Part shown: piece after piece, positions 1-5,088 of the stretch
Numbering within the stretch: the stretch's first letter is position 1
Layout of the letters: each line of letters opens with the position of its first letter
Program-made: the position numbers and the translations under genes
Assembly (NCBI GenBank): GCA_030042795.1
Contig: JASHYZ010000163.1
Span: 1-5,653, forward strand
Direction of reading: 5' to 3'
Length of the DNA: 5,653 nucleotides
Source: Terriglobia bacterium
Lineage (GTDB): Bacteria; Acidobacteriota; Terriglobia; UBA7540
The notes under the pieces: generated by a model
Told to the model about the DNA's origin: nothing
Seen by the model: only the letters and a program-made list of their open reading frames with translations
Databases searched by the model: none

Positions 1-1017
1 CCCGAAGTCAGAGCCGATGCCGCGGCTGCCCCGGTGCATGGAAGTCCGGCGTGGATGCGCTCCATTTACAGCCTCCCCTCTACGGGCGGCGCGGGTGTGA
101 TCGCTATCGTCGATGCCTATGACTACCCCTCAGCCCAGCACGACCTGAACACCTTTTCCGCCCAGTTTGGCCTGCCCGAGTGCACGACGGCCAACGGCTG
201 CTTTCACCAGGTCTACGCCTCCGGGGCGAAGCCGGCGGCGAACTGCAGTTGGGCCCAGGAAGAAGCTCTCGACGTGGAGTGGGCGCACGCCATGGCACCC
301 AACGCGAAGATCGTGCTGGTTGAAGCCGCGTCAAGCGGCAGCAAGGACATGGTGAAGGCTATCGACGTCGCCAGCGCCCTCGTTAGTCCCGACGGGCGCG
401 GATTCGGCGAGGTTAGCATGAGCTGGGGGTTCGGTGAATTTTCCAGCGAGACCAGCCTTGATTCACACTTTATGCAGGAGGGGGTTGTTTACGTCGCCTC
501 AGCCGGTGACGTGGGCGGCGGGCGCAATTATCCTGCAACTTCGCCTCACGTCGTGGCCGCGGGCGGCACCAGCCTCCACTTTAACGCGCAAGGACAACTG
601 CAAAGCGAGAGCGCCTGGAGCGACGCCGGCGGAGGCCCGAGTTCCTATGAGCCCCGGCCCGCCTACCAGAACGTGATTGTCGAGATCGTGGAGGGGCATC
701 GCGGAACGCCGGACGTTTCTTTTGACGCTGATCCCAACTCCGGAGCCTGGGTCTACGACAGCACGTCCTGCGGCGGGATGGCGGGCTGGATGATGTTCGG
801 CGGCACCAGCCTCTCGTCTCCTTCAATCGCCGGAATCATCAATCTGGCTGGCCACTTCTACAGCTCCGGCACGCTGGAGCTCGACAACCTCTACAGCCAC
901 CTCGGCACCGCGGACTTCCGCGATATCACTCTCGGTGAGGCGGGACCCTTCAAGGCCACCAAAGGTTGGGACTTTGCCACCGGGATCGGCACCAGCGTAG
1001 GCTTGGCGGGAAAGTAG
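1..1017 (+). CDS. S53 family (sedolisin/kumamolisin-like) serine-carboxyl peptidase, 5'-partial
   Basis: Secreted endopeptidase of the sedolisin family, which uses a Ser-Glu-Asp triad and usually works at acid pH. Frame 1 is open from the left edge, so the signal peptide, prodomain and true start lie outside. The GTG at 34 has no ribosome binding site and is not a likely start. Counting that valine as residue 1, the family landmarks are: the start of the catalytic fold (IAIVDAYD, 23-30), the Glu/Asp pair E76 and D80 in EEALDVEW, the oxyanion Asp D159 in ASAGD, and the nucleophile S259 in GGTSLSSP (codon at 808). The C-terminal part has D297 in RDIT and the GWDFATG motif (311-317), matching the family's calcium-site region. 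Spacing of E, D, D and S is close to that of kumamolisin (78, 82, 164, 278 from memory). The CTTANGC insert (50-56) may form a disulfide. The protein ends shortly after the calcium region with no extra C-terminal domain. Substrate is unknown. Confidence 0.93.
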   Translation, partial: PEVRADAAAAPVHGSPAWMRSIYSLPSTGGAGVIAIVDAYDYPSAQHDLNTFSAQFGLPECTTANGCFHQVYASGAKPAANCSWAQEEALDVEWAHAMAPNAKIVLVEAASSGSKDMVKAIDVASALVSPDGRGFGEVSMSWGFGEFSSETSLDSHFMQEGVVYVASAGDVGGGRNYPATSPHVVAAGGTSLHFNAQGQLQSESAWSDAGGGPSSYEPRPAYQNVIVEIVEGHRGTPDVSFDADPNSGAWVYDSTSCGGMAGWMMFGGTSLSSPSIAGIINLAGHFYSSGTLELDNLYSHLGTADFRDITLGEAGPFKATKGWDFATGIGTSVGLAGK

Positions 1018-1222
1018 AACGGCTCAAGATTTTCCTCTCTTCATACACGCGCATCCCAACAACATCCAGGTGCCAATCCCAAGGCCGCCCGTGCCAACAT
1101 GGATGAAGGTCCATTGCCGCCGCGCAACTTTTCTTCATCATCGGTGTTTGAGCCAGTGGAGGGTCGGGACCTTTTAGTTAAGGCTCTGCCAAGTGCAGGC
1201 ACAACAAAAGGAGAATTGAGAA
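1018..1222. other. Intergenic gap between peptidase and small exported protein
   Basis: This 205-nt gap has no convincing gene and no clear hairpin terminator after the peptidase stop. The only promoter-like match upstream of the next gene is TTGAGC (1148-1153) with TTTAGT (1173-1178). Its 19-nt spacer is long and the -10 matches only 4 of 6 bases, so I do not call it as a promoter. Confidence 0.5.
1208..1213 (+). promoter_or_regulatory. Strong Shine-Dalgarno site for the small exported protein
   Basis: AAGGAG lies 9 nt before the ATG at 1223. It is the strongest ribosome binding site in the window and fixes the start of the following small gene. Confidence 0.85.
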
Positions 1223-1576
1223 ATGACAAATTTGAGTCGCAGATTCATCATCGCATCGTCGGCGGCGATACTTGGGCTTGCGCTGGCTTCTCCTGGCCCC
1301 GCCCGAGCGCAGCAGGGAGACGCCGCTCGCCTGAACAGCGTGCAGCAGCAGCAAAAGCAAGAGATTCGCGAGGGTGCTGATAGCAGCAAGCTCAACAAGA
1401 AAGAGGCCGCCAAGCTGGCAAAGCAAGAAAAAAATATCCGGACTCTCGAGGCGCGGGATCGAGCCAAGGGGCCTTTGACAAACGCTGAAGCCAACCAACT
1501 GAAGCAGGCAACTCAGCGCGAGAACGCCGAAATCAAGCACGCTGAGGCTCACAACGGCAGGGCACACAATCGCTAA
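1223..1576 (+). CDS. Small exported helical protein with two GxLTxxEAxxL-like repeats
   Basis: A 117-residue protein of unknown function. The N-terminus has basic residues (SRR, 5-7), a hydrophobic core (about 8-23) and an ARA signal-peptidase site at 27-29, so the mature protein of about 88 residues should reach the periplasm or outside. The mature part is very hydrophilic, rich in Gln, Lys, Glu and Ala, and predicted almost wholly helical. It holds two related units: SSKLNKKEAAKLAKQ (54-68) and KGPLTNAEANQLKQ (82-95), each a short turn followed by a helix. This resembles small secreted proteobacterial and acidobacterial hypothetical proteins with the pattern RIxxGxxSGxLTxxEAxxL; that likeness is from memory. 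There is a strong ribosome binding site, and a hairpin terminator follows, so it is probably a single-gene transcript. No enzymatic motif is visible. A structural or stress-related periplasmic role is only a guess. Confidence 0.85.
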   Translation: MTNLSRRFIIASSAAILGLALASPGPARAQQGDAARLNSVQQQQKQEIREGADSSKLNKKEAAKLAKQEKNIRTLEARDRAKGPLTNAEANQLKQATQRENAEIKHAEAHNGRAHNR

Positions 1577-1630
1577 GCCGAACTTTTGGCCGGGTACTCG
1601 GCGTGGCGAAAGGGTGACCTTCCGCTGCGC

Positions 1631-1650
1631 TGAGCCTTCGGCTCACTTTT
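1631..1650 (+). terminator. Probable rho-independent terminator after the small exported protein
   Basis: TGAGCC and GGCTCA (1631-1636, 1640-1645) form a perfect 6-bp stem with a 3-nt TTC loop, followed by CTTTT (1646-1650). It begins 55 nt after the stop codon at 1576. The U tract is short, so strength is uncertain. The opposite strand has no T run, so it should act on the + strand only. Confidence 0.55.
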
Positions 1651-1660
1651 CACGAAATGC

Positions 1661-1680
1661 GTGACGCGCCTGCCCGTCAC
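1661..1680 (-). repeat. Short inverted repeat at the 3' end of the acyltransferase gene
   Basis: GTGACG (1661-1666) and CGTCAC (1675-1680) form a perfect 6-bp stem with an 8-nt loop. One arm includes the TGA stop of the minus-strand gene. No U tract follows on the minus strand, so it is at best a weak terminator or a 3'-end stabilising hairpin. Confidence 0.4.
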
Positions 1681-2819
1681 ACCCGCAGGAAAATCTTACG
1701 GCGGTAGAGGTGAAGGAACACGCACCAGCTTACGGCCGCGCCGGTGGCTTCCCGAATGAACGGCTTCCAGGCGCCCATGTAGGGAAAGAGGCCGTGAATG
1801 AGGACGTCCCCGGGAATACGGAAGTCAAAGAATCGATGGGCGAGATACATGGCAATGGAATTGGCGCCAATCACCACAAAAAAGAATGCCCAACGTTGAT
1901 ATCCACGCACGTCAATGATCCAGTAAAACAGCGCCAGCAACAGAAGGCTCCAGCCGCCCGCGAACAGCACGAAAGAGCTGGACCAGATATTCTTGATAAT
2001 CGGAAAATCAAGACTCCATAGCAGTGCCACGCCAAGGCTCGCAAGTCCGGCGAACGCCAAGCCGGCGGCTTTCCGATTTGGCGGCCGCACCGAACGGAGC
2101 CAATGGCCGGCCAGCACTCCCATCATGCAGGTAGCCACAGCCGGGATCATCGAAATCAGCCCTTCGTTGTCGCCGAACTCGTAACAGCAGAATGGTCTAG
2201 GCAGGAACCGCTGGTCAAAATGCGCTGCCAGGCTCCCCTGCGGGGTCAGCACGCCGGCGCCGAATCCGGGCACCGGCACCAACATCATAATCGCCCAGTA
2301 ACCCAGCAGGGTGGCGGCGGTGGCGATCACCTGCCCGCGAACCTTTAGGTTCATTGTCAGGAGTGTTGAGCAGAAATAGGCGATGGCAATGCGCTGCAGG
2401 ACGCCGGAGAGCCGAAGTTGGTGAAAGTTGAAATCGAGCAGACCGTTGTACACAAGTCCGAGAAGCAATAGCAGTCCGAAGCGGCGAAAGGCGTGCCCAT
2501 AGAGCCTGCGCCGATCGCCGCCTTCTTCGAGGCGTCGCGTAAGAGAAAACGGCAGCACCAAGCCCACCACGAAAACAAACAGAGGAAAGATGAGGTCATA
2601 AAAGTGGAACCCCGCCCAGGGGACGTGTTCAAATTGCTGGCTTAATGCTGCCGTCACTCGAGTCGGGTGGGCCCGGTAGAAGGTGTGAATAAGCTCCTCG
2701 CCGCCGCTGATCCAGAACATGTCGAATCCTCGGAGCGCGTCGATGGATGCGATACGCCCCGGAGCTGCGGTCTCCCGCTTCGGCTCGGCAGCCCGTTCCT
2801 GTACTGCGGTCTCCAGCAT
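1677..2819 (-). CDS. DUF5009/COG4299 family membrane acyltransferase-like protein (HGSNAT/NagX-like)
   Basis: A 380-residue inner-membrane protein related to human heparan-alpha-glucosaminide N-acetyltransferase (HGSNAT) and bacterial COG4299/NagX-type proteins. After a hydrophilic N-tail (1-21) comes the family signature RIASIDALRGFDMFW (22-36). Next is EHVPWAGFHFYDLIFPLF (64-81); H65 matches the catalytic His of HGSNAT by its position before the WxG motif. LSGVLQRIAIAY (137-148) corresponds to the HGSNAT PGVLQR segment. EGLISMIPAVAT (219-230), KNIWSSSFVL (276-285) and IGANSIAMYL (317-326) are also typical. About nine to eleven membrane helices are apparent. The start ATG (2817-2819) has GAGG about 8 nt upstream (complement of 2825-2828). 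The family is thought to move acyl groups from a cytoplasmic donor to sugars across the membrane; the substrate here cannot be told. Neighbours give no clue: it is convergent with the small gene and divergent from the kinase. Confidence 0.93.
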   Translation of the reverse strand: MLETAVQERAAEPKRETAAPGRIASIDALRGFDMFWISGGEELIHTFYRAHPTRVTAALSQQFEHVPWAGFHFYDLIFPLFVFVVGLVLPFSLTRRLEEGGDRRRLYGHAFRRFGLLLLLGLVYNGLLDFNFHQLRLSGVLQRIAIAYFCSTLLTMNLKVRGQVIATAATLLGYWAIMMLVPVPGFGAGVLTPQGSLAAHFDQRFLPRPFCCYEFGDNEGLISMIPAVATCMMGVLAGHWLRSVRPPNRKAAGLAFAGLASLGVALLWSLDFPIIKNIWSSSFVLFAGGWSLLLLALFYWIIDVRGYQRWAFFFVVIGANSIAMYLAHRFFDFRIPGDVLIHGLFPYMGAWKPFIREATGAAVSWCVFLHLYRRKIFLRV

Positions 2820-2839
2820 CGTCGCCTCGGACTATGTCA

Positions 2840-2878
2840 ATTTTACTGTAATCTCCGAGAAAGCGAGACCAATGTCAA
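2840..2878 (-). promoter_or_regulatory. Candidate promoter elements for the acyltransferase gene
   Basis: On the minus strand there is a perfect TTGACA (complement of 2873-2878) and a TAAAAT (complement of 2840-2845, 5 of 6 to TATAAT) 21 nt before the ATG. They are 27 nt apart, too far to be one standard sigma70 promoter. Either may belong to a weaker site, so the call is tentative. Confidence 0.25.
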
Positions 2879-2965
2879 GGGCAGCCTCCTCGTTTGGGCG
2901 GCGGTTTGCAGCCAAAAGCAATCCTAAGGGCCTCATAAGGGCTATTCGGGCGCCGCAACAATAAG

Positions 2966-2994
2966 CTGACCCGTTGCACCAAAATGGGTATGAT
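2966..2994 (+). promoter_or_regulatory. Candidate sigma70-type promoter of the kinase-STAS-mla gene series
   Basis: CTGACC (2966-2971, 4 of 6 to TTGACA), a 17-nt spacer and TATGAT (2989-2994, 5 of 6 to TATAAT). Transcription would begin near 3001, giving a leader of about 24 nt to the ATG at 3025. If correct, this excludes the TTG at 2974 as the start of the kinase. No other site in the divergent gap fits as well on this strand. Confidence 0.5.
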
Positions 2995-3024
2995 ATCCGC
3001 TGCACCGGCCGGATGGGAGCTGTT

Positions 3025-3495
3025 ATGAACTGCCACGTTGGTACCCACTCGGAAAGCCCGGCGGCGCCGCCGGGGGGCGCTCCTTTGACACTTCGCATGA
3101 AAATTATCAGCGATCCTCGGCTTCTGCCGGTGGTGCGAAGTGCCGTCTCGGAGTTGGCCAACGTGTGTGGTTTTCAGGAGGAACAGCGCCGGCGGATCAC
3201 ACTGGCCGTGGACGAGGCGTTGAGCAACGTTATGCGTCATGCCTACAAGAACCGGTGTGACGAGGAAATCGAACTAAGCTGCCAGGTGCATGAGGAATGC
3301 CTGGAATTCCACTTCATCGATCGCGGCGAGGCGGCGGACCGCTCCAGAATTTGCGCCCAGCCCTTGGACGAAATCGCCACGGGCGGGCGCGGCACTCACC
3401 TGATCCGGCAGATCATGGATGAGGTTTGTTACGATCGAGTTCCCGAGGGAAACAGGCTACGCCTCAAGAAGTACCTCCCGGGCATCAAGAGCTAA
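3025..3495 (+). CDS. RsbW/SpoIIAB-like anti-sigma regulatory factor, serine/threonine kinase
   Basis: A 156-residue GHKL-fold ATP-binding protein of the RsbW/SpoIIAB type (HATPase_c_2). Such proteins bind either a sigma factor or a STAS-domain antagonist and phosphorylate the latter on Ser or Thr. The domain starts at about residue 25 (MKIISDPRLLPVVR). The N box is AVDEALSNVMRHAY (61-74), with E64 as the likely catalytic base and N68 as the Mg ligand. The G1-type box is DRG (99-101), and the glycine-rich ATP lid is GGRGTHLIRQIMDEV (120-134). I chose the ATG at 3025 because GGGAG (3015-3019) stands 5 nt before it and the candidate promoter ends just upstream. In-frame starts at 2974 (TTG) and 3013 (ATG) lack a good site, and the domain itself could start at 3097. 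The 24-residue N-tail is Pro/Ala/Gly-rich and not conserved-looking. Its partner is probably the STAS protein encoded next; the sigma factor or other target is not in the window. Confidence 0.9.
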   Translation: MNCHVGTHSESPAAPPGGAPLTLRMKIISDPRLLPVVRSAVSELANVCGFQEEQRRRITLAVDEALSNVMRHAYKNRCDEEIELSCQVHEECLEFHFIDRGEAADRSRICAQPLDEIATGGRGTHLIRQIMDEVCYDRVPEGNRLRLKKYLPGIKS

Positions 3496-3619
3496 GGAGT
3501 AGGGAAGAGCGTTGCCTTCTGCCAGGGCCATAGTTTGCGACAAGGCCCCACTTTTGCCACTTCGAGCATTCATGAGTAGTGGGATAGGCCGATATTACGA
3601 ACCTCCGAGGAAAACTCGA
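3496..3619 (+). other. Kinase-STAS intergenic spacer with two competing hairpins
   Basis: This 124-nt spacer holds GGGCC/GGCCC (3525-3529, 3544-3548; 14-nt loop), followed by CACTTTT. An alternative pairing uses CCCACT/AGTGGG (3547-3552, 3578-3583) extended by GGC/GCC (3544-3546, 3588-3590). The two share bases 3544-3548 and cannot form together. AAGGAG (3494-3499) directly after the kinase stop could serve the TTG at 3512, but the STAS start is better placed at 3620. Confidence 0.35.
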
Positions 3620-3943
3620 ATGATCATAGCAACCCGCGAGCAGCCAGGAGCGATGATTGTGGACGTGAGCGGCGACGTTGATATGGGCACTTCGCCGGGC
3701 TTGAGAAAGGCCTTGCTGGAATCGTTGAGTGCGACGCCCCGTCTGGTGATAAACCTGGGCGGGGTGCGCTACATCGATAGTTCCGGGATTGCCTCGCTGG
3801 TGGAAGTATTGAAGGAAGCGCGCAACAAGGAGAAGCGTTTGGTGCTGTTCGGCCTGAATACGGCAGTGCGTGAGGTATTGCACCTCACGCGGCTGATCAA
3901 GATTTTTGAGATTCGTGAGACTGAAGAACAAGCCCTGGCGTAA
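3620..3943 (+). CDS. STAS-domain protein, RsbV/SpoIIAA-like anti-sigma factor antagonist (possible MlaB role)
   Basis: A 107-residue single-domain cytoplasmic STAS protein. The N-terminal strand pair (IIATREQPGAMIVDVSGDVD, 2-21), the LVINLGGVRYIDSSGIASL core (42-60) and the C-terminal LVLFGLN plus helix (74-90) follow the SpoIIAA fold through its full usual length. The DSSG motif (53-56) places S55 where SpoIIAA and RsbV are phosphorylated by their kinase, so it should be the substrate of the RsbW-like kinase encoded upstream. I chose the ATG at 3620 because GAGGA (3607-3611) lies 8 nt before it and the protein then begins with the domain. A TTG at 3512 would add 36 residues unlike the family; an ATG at 3572 lacks a ribosome binding site. 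The next gene is mlaE, and in E. coli the Mla complex contains a STAS protein, MlaB. The SpoIIAA-like motif and kinase neighbour favour a partner-switching role, but an MlaB-like role is possible. Confidence 0.9.
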   Translation: MIIATREQPGAMIVDVSGDVDMGTSPGLRKALLESLSATPRLVINLGGVRYIDSSGIASLVEVLKEARNKEKRLVLFGLNTAVREVLHLTRLIKIFEIRETEEQALA

Positions 3944-4096
3944 TGTCCTGAGGGCTGCTGATTCAGGGTCAGCCTTCCCTCACAGATTTGGGTGTTCTGC
4001 CCTGCCATTTGCGAATTTTCTTGGGGGGGCGAACCAAAGGCGGCGTTTCAACCAGGTTTTGACCCCGCCTCAAGACGCATGCATTGGTGGAATGGC

Positions 4097-4146
4097 GATC
4101 TTGCGCCCTGAGGGCTGTAAGGGTACGGCGCTCAGGGCGCGAGATC
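4097..4146. repeat. 16-bp inverted repeat (stem-loop) upstream of mlaE
   Basis: The arms are 4097-4112 (GATCTTGCGCCCTGAG) and 4131-4146 (CTCAGGGCGCGAGATC), with an 18-nt spacer. Fifteen of 16 positions are Watson-Crick pairs and the remaining one (4102/4141) is a T-G wobble. No U tract follows on either side, so it is not a standard terminator. It may be a REP-like dispersed palindrome, an RNA processing or stability hairpin within the transcript, or a protein-binding site. Confidence 0.8.
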
Positions 4147-4172
4147 ATACAATGTGGCGAGGGCCTGTAGCA

Positions 4173-4192
4173 GCGGGGCTGGAAGCCCCCGC
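4173..4192. repeat. GC-rich hairpin GGGGCT-GGA-AGCCCC upstream of mlaE
   Basis: GGGGCT (4175-4180) and AGCCCC (4184-4189) pair perfectly around a GGA loop; with one bulged C (4190) the stem continues through GC/GC (4173-4174, 4191-4192). It starts 27 nt after the longer inverted repeat ends. Palindromes of the form GGGGCT-n-AGCCCC are frequent as intergenic repeats in several GC-rich bacterial phyla (general recollection). Confidence 0.6.
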
Positions 4193-4238
4193 CCTTTCCC
4201 GGCCACGGTCACGGTTTCAGGCCTCATCCAAGCTCATC

Positions 4239-5048
4239 ATGAAAACCCAAGGACTCACGGCGGTTCCGGATCGGGTCGGACTGGAAACTCTGAAGGGTTT
4301 GGCGTACGTGGGAGGCTTGGCCCGGTTGGCGGGCGAGGCCGCCTACATTACTTTCGCCGGTCCGTTTCGCGGCCAGCGCCTGCGTCCGCAGCGCGCTTTT
4401 CACCAGGCCATGACTGTGGGTGTACAGGCCATTCCTATCATTTCCCTCATCAGCTTTTTTGTAGGCCTCATTATGGCTCTGCAGAGTGCCTACGAACTTC
4501 GGCGGCTAGGGGCCATTCAGTTTGTCGCAGCCGCGGTGGCGATCTCGATTGTTCGGGAGCTGGGCCCGCTGATGACCGCCGTCATGGTGATCGGCCGGTC
4601 TGGCTCGGCATTTGCCGCCGAAATCGGGACCATGAAAGTGACGGAGGAAGTGGATGCGCTCGAGACGATGGCGCTTCGGCCGGTGGCTTTTCTGGTGGCG
4701 CCAAAATTCTTGGCGATGCTGGTGATGGTGCCGTGTCTCACGATCTGGGCTGACTTCATGGGTGTGATGGGCGGATGTCTATTCGGGGTCTCGGCGGCGA
4801 ATTTCACGTTCGCTTCGTATCTCCACGCCACGCTTGACGCGCTCGTGCTGCGCGATGTTTCGACGGGTCTGGTGAAGAGCGCCTTATTTGCCATCGTGAT
4901 CACCGCCGTAGGCTGCCAGGAGGGCTTTTCCACAGGAGCTGGCGCTGAGGAAGTTGGACGCTCTACGACCGAGGCGGTGGTGAAGTCGATCTTTCTTGTT
5001 ATTGCCGTTGACCTGGTTTTTACGGCTCTGTTTTACTTTACCAGCTAG
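4239..5048 (+). CDS. mlaE: MlaE-family ABC transporter permease (phospholipid/MCE transport)
   Basis: A 269-residue inner-membrane permease of the MlaE/YrbE family, the membrane subunit of MCE-type lipid importers or exporters that move phospholipids between inner and outer membranes. After an amphipathic N-terminal part (about 15-58) come the conserved segments IPIISLISFFVGLIMALQ (65-82), RELGPLMTAVMVIGRSGSA (106-124) and AAEIGTMKVTEEVDALETM (126-144), then P148 and the VAPKFLAMLVMVPCLT segment (153-168). The RELGP and GR-G-AAE-GTM motifs are diagnostic. Four to six hydrophobic stretches follow in the usual order, ending with FTALFYF near the C-terminus. The ATG at 4239 gives the normal family length, but its ribosome binding site is poor. 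The frame stays open upstream to within the STAS gene, with other in-frame ATGs at 4092 and 4152. The mlaF-like ATPase gene follows after 40 nt. Confidence 0.93.
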   Translation: MKTQGLTAVPDRVGLETLKGLAYVGGLARLAGEAAYITFAGPFRGQRLRPQRAFHQAMTVGVQAIPIISLISFFVGLIMALQSAYELRRLGAIQFVAAAVAISIVRELGPLMTAVMVIGRSGSAFAAEIGTMKVTEEVDALETMALRPVAFLVAPKFLAMLVMVPCLTIWADFMGVMGGCLFGVSAANFTFASYLHATLDALVLRDVSTGLVKSALFAIVITAVGCQEGFSTGAGAEEVGRSTTEAVVKSIFLVIAVDLVFTALFYFTS

Positions 5049-5088
5049 CACTTGGTGCGTTCTGTATAGGCTGGCCGATTGTTTGTTT

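Larger units (their letters stand above)
3944..4238 (+). other. 295-nt STAS-mlaE gap with several inverted repeats, no gene
   Basis: No coding sequence is supported here. Just after the STAS stop there is a possible imperfect hairpin (GGCTGCTG at 3953-3960 with CAG and CAGCC at 3964-3966 and 3970-3974) without a U tract. Then come a G7 run (4023-4029), the 16-bp inverted repeat and the second hairpin, both listed separately. TACAAT (4148-4153, 5 of 6 to TATAAT) sits next to the long repeat, but no -35 element lies at a proper distance. Whether mlaE is cotranscribed with the STAS gene is therefore open. Confidence 0.5.

Noticed and set aside
1099..1380. Open frame on the + strand across the peptidase-small protein gap
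   Set aside because: No ribosome binding site, no recognisable domain, and it overlaps most of the well-supported small gene in another frame.
1178..1567. Leucine-rich minus-strand open frame opposite the small exported protein
   Set aside because: Its hydrophobic look is the antisense reading of Gln/Lys/Glu-rich codons; it has no ribosome binding site and the + strand gene has a signal peptide, strong ribosome binding site and terminator.
2974..3024. Upstream TTG start for the RsbW-like kinase
   Set aside because: It has no ribosome binding site, and the candidate -10 element (2989-2994) lies downstream of it. The ATG at 3025 has GGGAG at 5-nt spacing.
3512..3619. TTG start at 3512 extending the STAS protein by 36 residues
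   Set aside because: The extra residues are unlike the N-terminus of STAS proteins; the ATG at 3620 has a proper ribosome binding site and gives the usual family length. AAGGAG at 3494-3499 keeps the alternative from being fully excluded.
3906..4238. Possible N-terminal extension of MlaE (frame open from a TTG at 3906, total 380 residues)
   Set aside because: The extension overlaps the end of the STAS gene, crosses the palindromic element, has no hydrophobic or STAS-like features, and MlaE proteins normally begin about where the ATG at 4239 does. STAS-MlaE fusions of about this length exist, but this extension is not a STAS domain.
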